DNA of 64,000 nucleotides, taken from contig JAGTXK010000126.1 of the NCBI GenBank assembly GCA_019096195.1, positions 1-64,000 on the forward strand, written 5' to 3'. Made by a program: the position numbers and the translations under genes. Positions 1 to 13,000 of the stretch are shown here, piece by piece; the stretch's first letter is position 1, and every line of letters begins with the position of its first letter. The stretch is from Boletus sp. NGJ (lineage: Eukaryota > Basidiomycota > Agaricomycetes > Boletales > Boletaceae). Below the pieces are notes generated by a model. That model made no database searches, was not told the DNA's origin, and worked only from the letters and a program-made list of their open reading frames with translations.

Positions 1-199
1 CAAGTCTTTGCAAAATAGCCAAACATTGGGACACTTTTTTGAGCCACTGTACATTACATTGTGGCAATTCTGATCCACCAGCCACCTCATCCTTTTTATT
101 GGTGTGAGTTGTAGCAAGAGGGCCACTGATGATGTGAATGGACTCTGTGGCAGGCTGGGAACGTACATCATTGAGGTTATCCTGGATGGCCGCAGGCAC

Positions 200-574
200 C
201 TAAACAGATGGTATTGCACCCTTGACAGAGTTATCTGACTGACCAACAACTGGGGCAGCATTCACACATGCTTCCTCACACAACAGAGGCATTGCATTTA
301 TGGTCAAAGAGGGGGGGCATACTGGCTGCTTTCGAAGACTGAAGGGATCCATGCCATTGTCATCCCTACTGGTTTTAGCCAAGGTCTTCTTAGTTACAAG
401 GTGGAGCTTTGGACGTTCATGGATTGAAGCTTTGGTGCTGTCATATCCTGTGCAACTTGACAAGTCCAACTCCAGACCTCCATCCATAACTCCAGCGCGT
501 TCCCCCTTGAAGTATGCTCTCATACCCTTGGACTTGTAACTCACCCCACATAGTATTCCTACTTCCTCATTCAT
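200..574 (-). pseudogene. Unrecognised ORF fragment, possibly tail of the adjacent accessory gene
   Basis: An open minus-strand stretch of 124 codons, rich in Lys, Ser and Thr, with no domain I recognise. It lies downstream, on the minus strand, of the accessory gene remnant at about 1.1-4.1 kb and could be a far 3' exon of it. The plus strand is also open over part of the same interval, so coding status is uncertain. The 500 bases between 575 and 1090 hold no convincing reading frame and only scattered CT-rich sequence. Confidence 0.2.
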
Positions 575-1092
575 ACATAAAGTTATGTCCTACTCATCTG
601 TTTTAGTCCCACTTCGTAGCTGTCTCCAATCCAGTGTCTGTCTCGCTTAGGAGCACCACTCTGGCGAGGTCCTATCTCTGTTCCTAATTACTCAGCTACT
701 ACTTACTCATTACACCTTATGAACTCCGTTAGTAATCTTGTTTCCAATCATATATAAACCTTCGCTACTACTCTTGTAAAGTTAGTTGGAATATCAACTC
801 TGAACACCACTCCTGTCCTCCATCTGAGTCTTGACAACTCACTCTGATCCTCTGCTCAACTTGACATTTGACCACGTTGAGTCCAAACCTCTGATCTTAC
901 TACATCCTCAAAATCTGGGACATTGGACTTGAGCAAGGGCGCACCACATAAGGTGAAGCCAAGTCCCAACACCCTCAAGTAACTCCAGTCCTTTGGAGTT
1001 TCATTGGAGTTGTCCATTCTTAATAGGCACTGGTTCTGACTGCGGCAGCAATCTTGGAGATGTCACTCTATCATAGGATAGATATGCAATGG

Positions 1093-4078
1093 TCAGCATG
1101 GAAGACTGTAACCAAGGGAGCTGAGGCTCACTTCCTTAGACGACGATGCATTGAAAGCACCATGCCTCTTCTTTGTAATGTGTTCTGAAGCCTTCCCCTT
1201 TTGTTTGGATGTGAAAGACGGCAGATGTGGGACCTTGACAATGATGTGCTTCTTTGCAGACCATTGTAATCTGTCGACCTTGGCCTTTTGTTTGCGTGAA
1301 ATCAGCATCATGAGTTCTTCTGAGATCTTTGAATCATTAGACGGGGTGCCTGCTTCATCAGCATCGCTCACAACTTGGCTCTTCTTTTCCTTCTCCTCAG
1401 GATGGAACTCAGAACCAGAAGGAGAGCTGATATCTTGCACTTTGTCCTTGTCATCATCTGCAGGAGACATGCAGGTCTTCTTGGCCTATTGAGGGCATCC
1501 CTTTCGGTCAGGCAAGCACCTCTTCTTGACCGCAGGTGGTGGCAACTCTTGTACCTTGACTGAGCCATCAACCAAATCCATGGACCGCCTTTTCCCTTTC
1601 CCTCTCATCTGGCCACCATTGTCATCTGGGTCAGCGATGACCATCCTTTCCTTTCCTTTTCCTTTCCTAATGGGGGTATTAGAGTCAGAGTCAGCGATGG
1701 TGATTGTCTGATGTGCAGACACAGCCAACAATTTCTTCTTCTTGACATGTGTTGCAGCCTGAAAAGCACCACCAGTCAGTCTGCATGGTGGCTCTGTCCT
1801 ATCAGACATTCCACCTGCAAACATCCTCTTGGCAAATGCATGCAGTGAGTCAGATTGGGTTGAACCTCCTATGATGACAGGTAAGTGACTTGCATGCAGG
1901 TCATCTGAACAGTAATGAGAATAATGAAATTGAGAACTAGATAGAGTAACATACCAATCCAATCAGGGTTTCTTTTGAAGTGCAGCCTGTTTGCAGACAA
2001 ATTATTCAAAATGATGATAAGAACAGAGCAATCTGCAAGAGAAATGTTGGCAATTCCTTTGGACCCACTCTTCAAGTGCAGGCACTCTTCTTCTGGGAAG
2101 GGCACTGAGTCAGGGAAATTGTGGCAAACAACCCTGCTGAATGCTAGTTTTCCAGATAATCCCTTCCAAGGAAATAGCTTGCGTTCTGACACCCACTTAC
2201 ATCCAAGCTTTTCTAGAAATGAAGGGGATCAAAATCACCACCCAAGAAGCAAAGTCTGTGACTTACTCAAGGCAGCAACGAACGCATTGCACACACAAGA
2301 GTGATCATCCAAGTCGGACATCTCCACAATCACCACCTCATTGGCATCAACCTCCTTAGATGGCTTTGCAGATCCTCTGGATGGGCCTTCTTGACTCAGA
2401 AAGGCGAGAGCAACATTAGACAATGACACTTTGTTGCTAGAAACCATTAGATCAATTTGATTACATGTCTAACACACACATACTAGATGTGCACTTTGAA
2501 ATGAGCAAGCATATCATTGTCATTTGCATGACAATGCTCCTGACAAAACTACAGGGATAATGTAATCTAGGCATGTCAAAGGGGGATAAATGGCAACTCA
2601 CGTTTTCTGCCCCTGGCGTAGTGAATAGCAAATCAAGAGGACCATCTTGATGCACAACGCTGCTTGCCATGATCAACAGCACCTCAAATCCATGTGCTTT
2701 GGCCATTCCTGTGAACTATATAAATGTCAGTGTCAGCAAATGTATTGTCTGGCTCTGATGTACTGCATGGCAATGATTTTCAGCCAGGCGGAAGAAGAGC
2801 AACTGTTGGTGACTGTCTGTCTTTCCCCCCTTGTTCATGGCAATCTCAAGTTCTTTGAACTTCATCAATATTTGATGCCATGTCTTTGGATGAGCCTCCT
2901 GGAATAACTTATAAGACATTTTCATTATTTGCACTGAGATGCAGTTGTCAGAACACAACATCATGCTATATCCACGGTATGTGTCCAAACTTACCTGGTG
3001 CCAACGTTGTAACATCTAAGTTGTGCAGCCTGGCAACCTTCTTGTCTTTCTTCGCAGCATGGTACTTCTGGTATATATTCCAGTAGTTTGGAGTGCAGCT
3101 GCGAGAGAACTGCCATGCAAAATGGTTGAGGACTTGTTGAAACAGTAGCCCAACACATGCAGTGACATTATTTAACTGCTTCTGGATACCTTGGAAGGCC
3201 TCATCCATCATAGCCTTGGAACTAGCAGGTGTTCAGCCAAGGACATTGCTCAAACCACAGTCATCAACTAGTCCATCCAGGTCTGGATTGAGCCAAGATG
3301 CAGATTCTCCACATGAGTGAGAGGGAGGTGTCAGTGTCTCAGGATGGTTGAGTTCTGTGAACCTGAAGTCAAAGGGAGCCTCATCTGTGTTGTCAAAGAT
3401 GGGATTGGTGGAGAGGAGATTGGAAGGACCAGCATGGGGAGTCAGATCATTGGTCCTCTCAAGCGAGTGATGAAAGCCGACAGTGGGCAATGACACTCAC
3501 ACTACTACTGCCTTCTGTGTGTTCACATCTGCCAGCACATCTTGGAGGTTGAGTAAAGTAGGAGGGTTAGGTACTTGTGACAAAAGCAAGGTGAGTATGA
3601 TTATGTTACCATTATCAATACACTCACTCCTTGGCACTGGAGAACCTCCAGGTTGTGTGGAAGCCAAAGATGTCTGGACAGTGAGAGGTGGAGGTGCTTC
3701 AGGAGGTGTGACCATTGTGGGTGCAGGGGGGCAAGCAAAATCAGGTGCGGAAGAAAAGGAAACCTCCCCTTCTAAGGGGGGATGCATGCCATGGTCAGTT
3801 ATGAAGAGGGTGGATAGGGAGGAGATGACAGTCCCTGAGTTCCCAAGCAGTAACGTCGGTTGTGAGCCTGGTCACTTTTAGTCACCTCATGAGTCTACAG
3901 ACATGTTGAGTGACATACCTGCGGTTTGCATCTTGCAAGTGAGAAATGGAGACTGAGCAGGCATCCTGGTGAAAAGATGACTGGTGCATGTGACAATGTC
4001 AGTATTTGACAGCATAGTGGATCCAGTCAGCTCTCCTATGTCATCTTCTGATAGGACAGGTAGAATGTCATCAAGCAA
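1093..4078 (-). pseudogene. Decayed multi-exon accessory gene of a transposon-linked basidiomycete family
   Basis: Several minus-strand open segments in series look like exons of one gene reading from about 4.1 kb down to 1.1 kb. In order they give a Pro/Ser/Thr-rich start (about 3.8-3.2 kb), a basic and aromatic stretch containing YWNIYQKY (about 3.1 kb), a segment ending near ETWH-like PKTWHQILMKF (about 2.85 kb), FEVLLIMASSVV followed by TTPGAEN (about 2.65 kb), RKLFPWKGLSGKLA (about 2.15 kb), then a Lys/Ser-rich disordered tail with clusters such as KGKGKERM and RGKGKRRS (1.1-1.9 kb). From memory this order of motifs recurs in proteins encoded beside KDZ elements in Agaricomycetes; I know no biochemical function for it. 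The exons are separated by stops and splice sites are not all clear, so I call it a pseudogene. Its strand and position next to the CxC1-type KDZ gene suggest cargo of the same element. Confidence 0.45.
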
Positions 4079-4751
4079 ATGCTCACAGCGAGTACCTGCA
4101 TGGCAGACTAGCCCAGTATCACATTCTATAGGCTTTACCTTCGAGCGGAGGCAAGCGGGTGTCTGGAAGGGAGGAGGGGATGGAGGTCTTCTGCCACTGC
4201 TGAGTTGTTCCTCCTATAGCAGAGCAGTCCCAGGAGGTTGCAGCTGCAAGCTCTGGTCAAGAGAGCAGGGGGGACCAATGTTCATCTAGCAGATGGTCAA
4301 TAATGATACTCCCCCAAACGCGAACAATATACCTGGTGCATGTGGTGACTGTAAAAAGGGTAGAGTATATCACCCTCATGCAGCAACACCTCCAGGATTT
4401 ATCCTCAGCCACTCTGTTGGATTCCCTCAGCATCAAGTTAGATAGAAATGGTCATAGAAATGGCCCAGAGAGAATGGTGCTTACCTCCAGCAGCAGAAGC
4501 TTCCTCTGAACATCCTGTGGTCACTTGAATCCGCTTGTGATGTGCTTAGTGATGCTTAGATTGATTAAGTTAGATGGCAGATAGATTGCCCATACCAAAA
4601 TAGAATAATTGTCCTGATCCGACCAAACCTCCCAATGAGCTCCATACATGATTGAAGATGAACTATGAGTGTGAGTCAGTATTCCATGAGCACCACCACT
4701 GGGTAACTTGAAGGCACCATGAAATCACTTTGTTTGTCTTTGTTGTGTCCA

Positions 4752-7490
4752 TCACTTTTTGCGCCCCAGCTTGGGGAGTTCAAGGCCTGAAAAATGACGA
4801 AAGCCCCCTTGCATTTCAAGTTCTATGCAATGTAGTTTCAAGGTATACAAGAAAATGATCCTCTGTTCTGGTCGCACCACTTGCCCCACACCCACCACAT
4901 TGAAATGCACATCAATAATATTATCCTCCTCAATCAACTAGTGGGTTGTAATTGATCGCCTGGTAGGAATATGTGGAAATACCCTCATCAACTGCCCACC
5001 TACATGGCAGTAAGTCCATGTTCAGTACTATTTGAAGCATTCAATATTCACTTTAACAGACACTGGGAAAATACGTTGATATTCTCTGCCTGGATTGGGA
5101 ACAGTGCACCTCCACCTTGGTTGCAAACTAGAGTGATAATGAATTTCCATCCACTCACTCCATAGATCCTCTGATCTTGCTGGTGAACCAATATCACCTT
5201 AACTTCCTGCTTGTTACAGATGGCACTATGAACACGGAGATCCAGTGTGTCTCCTGTCACAGAGAAGAAGGTCCCAGGTAGGTGGAGCTCTTTATGAAGG
5301 TTGTCGAACATGGGGTCAACCAACTCCACTGTAAAGTTCTGCGGTGCAAATGTGGAATGTACATGCCCTGGTGTAGGTTCTCGGAGAAAGGAAGAATATA
5401 CAATCTGGGACTCTGGTCAGGATGTGGACATGCATGGTTAGAGTACTAGTTCTGTGTTCAATTTGACTCCTTCTCCCATGGGCTATTTATCCATCCAGCA
5501 TCTACCAAGCATCTCGAATCGAGAAGACTGAGTGTCCCACTCCAGAGTTATCCATTGAAGTACTTCGTCAGATGTGACTAAGCACTCGTAAATGTCGGAA
5601 CTCATGGCACAATGTCATCCAGACATGCAGCCAGCACACTTCCATGTCCCCACAATAGAAGTACGACAGGATGATGAATCCTCACCACATCCTAGATCCT
5701 TGGCTCTCTGCATTGATGATGCTCCAAATACTAGTTCACTGCTCTGTTTTAATGCCATCCACCTAACATCATTCATAATTCTATGATGTAACTGAGTTTT
5801 TACTGCCGGATTCAACATGCCGCCCCATTGTTAATACAATCGTGAAGCAACACTTCACCCTCCATGACACTTGCTACTTTAATACAGACCACCCTGCTCA
5901 CAAACGTGACATGAGGAGAAACTCAGGCCCTAATCACAATCATCAGCATCGTGCATTTAAAGGTAAAATCACCCACCATGTAGCAAAAATGCCAACACAG
6001 TGACCACAAGTAATGAGATAGAGCCATTCTGTCGATCTAGGAGCTGGTAGATCATAAATAAAGCCATTGTACATTGCCTGCATGCAACCATCCAATGACA
6101 GATCCCCTGGAACAAAAAGTGATAGAGGGCCATTCAGATTGAAATTGGTGGTCGTGATCTTCGATGCGATTTCATTCACCACCCTTGCCATCATGCCATC
6201 TAGAGGCATCATGGAATGGGAAAGAAGAGAACCTAGGAAAGTAGACAGGATAGGCAGCTCAGTGTTCTCTGAGTCGGTGACGAGGCTGTCAACAAGTTGA
6301 CCAGTCAACTTGGTACACTCTTCCAAGAGCTGGTGCATCTGAAGCATGAGCTCTGTCATGTTGTTATAGTGAGTTGAACAGGACTAGAGAGGGACAAGAT
6401 GAATTCAATAATGCTGAAAGCCTTAAGAGCACCAAAATTGGTGCAACAGGCTCAACATTGGACTCTGACTGGGACGACATCATGGATTCTAAAATCGAGG
6501 GTGGTCAGAATGTCAAACTTGATGTGTTTGTCTTTGGCTGCAATCTGTTGTATTAATACTCCACTGTAGATTCCATGCAAGTTGGGCAATGTGATTGGAG
6601 TTCAGTGGAGTCCAGCAGGACATGAAGTCATGACAACGATTTGGGTATCATTGTCCATGCCACACTGAATATGGAAGCCATTCCCAGAAGCACATGTTGC
6701 AAAACGCACTCATGAATCTTACCTCAGTTTGATGCAATGTAGTTAGAGGCTAGCTTTGCCTTGGGATTAAATCCTTGCCAGTACTATCCCCACCAAGTTG
6801 CTGACACAAATAAACTCATCCCTAAAATTCCATTAGAATGAGCAGTCCTAATGATTTGATTTGTGAGCTCAACATGTAGGTCATTCATTTTCACTCTTCA
6901 CTCTGACTCTGACCAGTGAGTGGCTAGGCCACCCACCATCTCGGTATCTGTCCAGCCTCAGAGGGCAATACATTGTCATTATACATTTCCCCTCTGCGCT
7001 TGGCAGATCACATAAACCATTAATCATTTCTATGCCTGCGAAAATTGGCACTTCAACAGCTGTGACAAATCCCACCAGTTCTTTGTCGCTCTTGTCAATA
7101 GCTTCGATGAGAAATGGCCGATCAGGGCAGATACTTTCCCTTTCTCCCCTTTGAATTTTGCATTGGATCTCTCACAGCAGCAGGAGGTGACCAGAAGGAA
7201 GCATGAGCTATATCATGTGAGTGCTACATTTACTCATCATGGTCATCACTGATAGCCTTACCTTAGGTTTTGATTTGCATTTGGAAATGGGTCCAATATG
7301 GGTAGTGTAACTTCACCATTGAATTCTGCATTCCAGACGACATGAATCTGGAGTGTTCAGAGTCAGAGTCAGAGTCTAGCTTGGAAGAATAAAGGATGTA
7401 CATCCTGTTTGTAACATCCCCATAGATTCTGCTTAACATTGTTAGTAATATAGTAGTCATGGATTCTTCTTGCAAAGGAAACATGTCCAT
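4752..7490 (-). pseudogene. Unrecognised decayed minus-strand coding segments
   Basis: This stretch carries a run of short minus-strand open segments (about 7.49-7.26, 7.08-6.88, 6.36-5.94, 5.33-5.05 and 4.94-4.75 kb) whose composition looks protein-like, for example a Leu/Met-rich piece of 138 codons at 5943-6359 and a Val-rich piece with VEVPIFAGIEM at about 7.0 kb. I do not recognise a domain. The order and strand match the accessory gene remnant to the left and the KDZ gene to the right, so these could be exons of one or two further cargo genes of the same element. Stops and absent splice junctions suggest decay. Confidence 0.3.
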
Positions 7491-7624
7491 TACAACTTAT
7501 GGCTTGGTTTTGAGTCAGACAATACAACATTGTCCTTGTCTGAGTTATGGTGGCTTGTCAGATTGAATGGTTCAGCTTAGGAAACACTTGTTACTAGTAC
7601 CAGGTCCATGTATGCATATTTCAC

Positions 7625-7891
7625 TTGGCGGTTCGGAGTCCAGACAAGTTAGATGAATCCAAACTTGTTCATTGGGACAAAGACCCCCCTTACTTGCAGC
7701 CTAAGCCAGCTGATACCCCGGAAGAAGGGTGGTTCACCAACAATCTCATGGATGTCATGTTTGGAAGATGGGCACATCTGGAGATTAAAGCAAGGGCTCA
7801 CTGTGAACAAAAATATTATATGGGTGAGAGGCAGGAGCTGATACAGGACCTCCATCAGACCGCCGCCAGGGTGTTTGTCCAATGGGAGTGA
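7625..7891 (+). pseudogene. Unrecognised plus-strand ORF convergent with the KDZ CxC1 gene
   Basis: An 88-codon open frame of balanced composition, rich in Trp, His and charged residues, with WFTNNLMDVMFGRWAHLEIK near its middle and an alpha-helical C-terminus ending FVQWE before a TGA. This composition is more protein-like than the overlapping minus-strand frame. It ends about 190 bases from the end of the minus-strand KDZ gene and points toward it. I cannot name the family. It may be the last exon of a decayed plus-strand gene, since nothing convincing precedes it. Confidence 0.3.
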
Positions 7892-8082
7892 CTCAACAAT
7901 GTTATTGTCACATGCAAGGCACAGAGGCACAGAGAGATGGCCAGGATATTATTGTGTTGGCAAGCCAGAACGGTATATTTTTATCACATTGAAGCCACTA
8001 TGATAGAGGTTGGCGAAAATCCTTATTACATGTCTAGTGGATAAGTAGAGACGAAACTACTCATAACACTATCTACATGTAG

Positions 8083-11000
8083 CTACTTAGATGGGAGACT
8101 AAGGATGAGGTTCAGTAGATATTTCTGGAATGCTGGCATGTGGACCTCATGTAGTCCTGTAACCTACCGTCTGCAGAGTATTGCTGCAATCTGGGTGACA
8201 ACCCATAATCCACAGTCAATGTCATTCAACTGCAGGAGGTCAGTCTGATGTACATCACATGTGTGGGTTGAGATTCTCGATGCTGTCAATGATGATTATG
8301 ACTCACTGTGACAGGGACTGCAAGCCACTGAGGTTGAGCGACTTGTGGAAGCCCACAATGTGAGTGCCTGATGCTGGTGAGCCACGTTATCAATGTGAGG
8401 ATGTTCTGTGGTGGGTCGTTAAGGTATGGCAACTGGAGACAACAGGTGTGCATACCAACAAGTCTTTTTCCCAAGATTGCCATTCTGCAAGACTGTTAAA
8501 TAAGAGGATGCAGTGGAAGTCAAAGTGCATGGTGCAGAGAATCCAGTGCCCCCATGATGAAGGTTGGTGAATTGGGAGAATCTATACTGATTTCTCCCAG
8601 AATCTTGTTCTTGATATATTACACCACAAATCTTCATCTGTCGCTTAATACCTAATGCAGGGGAGGTCATGGGTGGAAAAAATTGCAACCTGTGATTCCA
8701 CATGTTTAATTGTCTTGGAATAAATGAGTGCAGCACAACCATTGACACAGATATTATTCAGGTGACCTTCTGGGTCTGCTAATATCTGGATGTCCTTGAC
8801 TTCAAACAGAATATCTCTGAAGCCTTTGGTGGCTGGCCTAATCCGCTCTACAATGAATGTGGGTGGTCTCCAGGGGGTGGCGGGAACTTTGAAGATGTTG
8901 GCTGAGAGATTCTTCAAAATCACTAGTCAGACGGGATGCTTGATGACATGGTATAATTTACCTCCAGTACATTCCAATGAATGGCAACATCTGGTTTATA
9001 GAGCTCCAGCTCGTCATCTTTGTGATCACTGTCCTCCAGGACATCAACAAGTAGGACTTGCTTGGGGGGGATGTCTGTATCCTCTGCTAGTGTGATAGCC
9101 ATGGTGGCCTCAGGCTCTGTGTCATCCTCTTCCTCAATGATTATAGGGGCGCTGCAGACAAGGGGCAGCAACCACTGCAAGGGAGGGTTGCTGGATGTGG
9201 GAATGCCCACAACTGCCTGTGCCAGTTGGTTGGCCTCATGAGCACGTGAGGTGTAGCGGGCAGCAGGCACCAATGGTGAGGGCCATTGGGCTTGCAGCTG
9301 AAGCACTTTCTCTCGACATTGCCATAACAGAACATGGAAGATCGAATCTAAATAGATGTTGATGAGGATGACAGGGAAGTTTGTCAAGCTTACATTCAGA
9401 GAGTCGCATGGCCAATTCAACTGTGGCAAGTTCCCTGCCAAAAAAAACGACACATGTTGTCGGCTTTGACTCCTAATCATATCTGTTTCTCCCAACAGCA
9501 TTTCTGCTTTAGCATGGCTCTGATGCCCTCCTGCACATCACAGTCTTCTAGCCATCATGGGATTCATCCTTCTGCTGGGGTAATCCAGACATCTTGTAAC
9601 AATGTCTGGTCACTGTGCAAATCTGCTAGTTTTGTAGGAAGGGGGGTGGGTAAGGGTATCACATACTCAGGGTTGTACATTTGTTTGAGTTGCTCACAAT
9701 ACTTGTTATACTTTCTTATCGCTGACATCAGCGCGGGCTGCCACTTTGCTATCACTTTTCAGATTTGTTGGTGGAGTTTGGTGCCTGTGGTAATGGTAGA
9801 CATTGTTGTCAATGTCATAAATGGGGAACTTATTGAGTGCCTTGTCCTTCCCACCCACCGCATGGTCAAGTTTGTCCCACTCAAAAAAACTGCCTATCGC
9901 CCTTTTTCATATGTTGATTTTAAGATCTTGTGCCATGAGAAGTATTTTCATGAAATCAAGATTGATGCCCTCAAGTTCCAGAAACTGGTCTTGTACATTT
10001 CAGGGAGGCATAGAGTGCCTCCACCTTTTCCAACAATCAATTGTGTGTTCATTCCATGCTATCGAGGGCATCAAGAGTGAGGTCAGCATTATGGTCTTTG
10101 GCAATAGCTGCCCAGGTGGTTTGTAGAGCATGGTTGGAGGCATCTAACTCGGCCTGTAAGCCAAGTACTGTGTCTAGTTCTTTCTTGAGTCTGGCTGGAG
10201 CATCTGTGAATAGTGTGGTAGTGGTCATATGTATAATATGAGAGAGAAGCACTCACATGTGCGGATGGACAACTGTGCCTCACATTGCTCAGCCCATTGC
10301 TCATGGAGATCTGCAACTGATATCAGACTATCGTCAAGCAGCTTCTCCATGGCCTCTCCTTGTTCCTTCACACCTTTCTTGAGTTGGCACTTCAGCCATC
10401 CTCCTAGGTTTTGCAACATCTCTGTGGTGACTACAGTAGCTTGCCTATCAATCAGCCAGATTCTCCGTTGCCACTGTAATTCTTAAGTATATGACTGCTG
10501 CTGTTGACATGAGAACTTACTCCTGAGGACTGCTCAATGCTGATCAGTTTAATGAAGCGGGACCATAATCGTTCTGTCCCCTCACCATTGGTCAGCCCAA
10601 GGCCTTGGAAGGCCTTGGATGAGTCATGGGTTGTAGATTAGCTGGCAGGCCCACTCATGGCCACAGGCATGCATTGCAGTTGTAGCGAAGCAGAGGCGGG
10701 AGGCAATGCTGGTGCTGAGAATGTTACACTAAAATTATCTGTTGTGAGCATTTCTGAAATTGAATTATTCCAAAGGTGCACCCATGCAATCGAGCATTCA
10801 ATGACACAGCCTGTGTCATAGAGAACAACAGTGGACGCTGTTGGAGGTATGAGTGAGAGTAGATGTTCAATGAGAGCAATTGAATACTTTTGCTGTTCAG
10901 CCAGGAGAATCAATATTGGTAAAGAATAGTGGTATGTTGTGGCGACATATCAGTGCCATTATGCCAGTGTCATCATAGCTGTCCATTGACGATTTCTGCT

Positions 11001-12500
11001 TCTTGCCATCTGCTGCCTCGTGGATGGATTTGCAATGATTGATTGGTTTGTCAGGGACCCTCACTTGCCTTGGATGTGCTGGGCATGCTTTCGAGCTTGC
11101 TCAATGCGTTTCCCTACTGTGTCCACCTGTGACTTGGGAAGGAAAAATCAGGGGGTTGTAAAAGGTGGGAGATTCACCTGCAGAATGGTGGTGCCAGTGG
11201 TGGAAATTACCATCAGTTGCTACATGGATATCAGCTCCGTCACTGAGAGACTGGCCAAAGGAATTTCCCCAAAAACAGGTGGGACAGTGCTGGATGAGGA
11301 GAGAATCACAGGATGGGGGGAACTGTTCAGCGAGGATATGACTGGCCCGGGATGATGTATTTCAAGGACATGACTTCACGAATTAATGGGGTGGGGTGAG
11401 TGGAGTCATTTACCCCTTGAGCTCAGGGCTCTTTCTCATTTGATTCAGATTTGCAGGTGGCATCCTCTAATTCAGTATATGATAGGGGTCCCTTTGTCGA
11501 TAAGGGTTTGACATTTCACTGATGGTCATTTATTCGCTCACGGCACTCTGATAAGGCAGTGTCCAGCCGACGTTCTAGCTCAACTTGGAGAACATCAAAC
11601 CACTGTATGGCCCGACTGAGGCTGCGCTGGAATGGTTCATGCACAGTTGAGCCCTGTGGGGCTGTCAGTTTGCATGACCAGTTGACTGGAGGGCCTTACT
11701 TCTTTGTCTGTCATCTGATACCCACAACACTTGTAATGCATGTGGAGTGCGATCGCTAATGCATTAACAGTGTCGCACGAATGTTCAAAAAGTGCTTGGT
11801 AGAATGCAAGTAATTCAACCGATACTGCCATTTGAGGTTGAGAGGGCGCCGTTGGAAATAGTCCGTGGAAGAGTAGTACTTGAGCAAGAGATGCATATGT
11901 ACATGTTTGTACTGTAATCATGGTAAAATCTGTGATGCGTTAGTGCTTGCATGAGACGTAGGAGATAACAAATCTTACAATCATTGAACAGGGCGATCAT
12001 TTCATTCTTCTTGAAATCACATCTCTGTTTGCAACAGGACAGTGTTGCAGGAAGGAGCTTGGGTGGTTTCCCAAGGAAGTGTGTGAGATATTCCAGGTAA
12101 GGTTGGATGAGAGTGGGGATTATGGCCTGCCACTTATCATACTGATTGATAGTGTTAGTGCAATGTGTAGAGACCTCATCACGGAGAGGGGGCTCCACTT
12201 CAACAGGAGGGACATTGCCTTCATCAGCATAGTTGAACTGAAAGGGTTGGTCTTGTTTGATCTGTGAGCCCAGAGATGAAGGCAGTGCCCAACTGTCTGT
12301 GTCGAGGGCAGTAGGGGCTTCAGTGGGCGTATTAGTTTGTTCTTTACCCTGGTTCAACAGCAAATTGAGTTCAGCTATGAGGCATTGCCACTTGAGATCT
12401 CAGCCAGGTATTATCACAGGGATAGCATTTCGCTTTTGCCAGCGGGGTCCATGGGGAGATGTAAAATGTTGTCCCAGACCTCTGGTGGCACTGGGCTAGC
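8083..12500 (-). pseudogene. KDZ transposase, CxC1 type, with C-terminal Ulp1/C48-like protease domain (decayed)
   Basis: This is a transposase gene of the Kyakuja-Dileera-Zisupton class, read on the minus strand. Visible in order: an N-terminal segment with QYDKWQAIIPTLIQPYLEYL and a Cys cluster (12.1-12.0 kb); GLFPTAPSQP (11.85 kb); a CPTC motif followed by the core strand TDGNFHH (about 11.2 kb); AADGKKQKSSMDSYDDTG (about 11.0 kb); a stretch reading EQQKYSIALIEHLLSLIP and LYDTGC (10.9-10.8 kb); GEGTERLWS (about 10.6 kb); LIDRQA and APARLKKELDTVLGLQAELD (10.4-10.1 kb); ALMSAIRKYNKYCEQL (about 9.7 kb). The acidic positions in DGNF, YDTGC and GEGTER are retained. After a Glu/Asp-rich linker comes a cysteine-protease-like module: FSTHDLPCIRY (8.65 kb), GHWILC (8.54 kb), FNSLAEW, then DIDCGLWV (8.2 kb) and the end LPSK-stop. 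In Ulp1-like enzymes the FNS position is normally Asp. Stops (for example two around 8.6 kb) and a T-run frame change near 9.44 kb show decay. The 5' tip continues beyond the gypsy insertion at 18922 to about 19190. Confidence 0.85.
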
Positions 12501-12987
12501 TGTTATAATATAAGAAATTTTCAAACTTTTCAAAATGAACATTTACTTTTCATTTTCTTCAACCCTTTTCTTCATAAGTCACGTGACTATGCATGTGACC
12601 GTGGAAACACATCACATGATAGGTCTAGAACCTATGACATCATATATGACATCATACCTCATGTGATCCACGCCTCTTTAATTTCTGCTCTTCTCACACA
12701 GCCCTATTAATCTCCGTCTTACTATACCTAGTAATTTATCACACGCACTGCTTGGTCCGTGCACATTCTCATTATATATATAAAGTAGCACTTTGACGAC
12801 TGGAAACCCCAGTCTAATCCATTTGTTCGCTTCCTCCAATAACCTATTAGCTTTGGCCACTCTGGTCATTGTAGGGTTAGGAATAGAACGGCCTAAGACT
12901 CCCGACCTTATTCGTTAAGCCAGGACTTGTGTAGCCTGTGAGACACGTTTGAGCCTTGTGGATTGGTTTCCAAAAGGGATCATAACA
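12501..12987 (+). repeat. Gypsy-1 5' LTR (487 bp)
   Basis: Direct-repeat partner of 18432-18916, starting TGTTATAATA and ending CATAACA. A TATA stretch lies at about 12773-12785, and the presumed transcript start is at about 12811, roughly 30 bases downstream, where the sequence complementary to the primer-binding site begins. Confidence 0.95.
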
Positions 12988-12989
12988 GT

Positions 12990-13000
12990 TGGATTAGACT
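12990..13000 (+). other. Gypsy-1 primer-binding site, self-priming type
   Basis: The 11 bases TGGATTAGACT just after the 5' LTR are the exact reverse complement of 12811-12821 inside the LTR. In Tf1/sushi elements the 5' end of the transcript folds back on the primer-binding site and primes reverse transcription, and this arrangement matches that. No match to a tRNA 3' end is needed. Confidence 0.75.
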
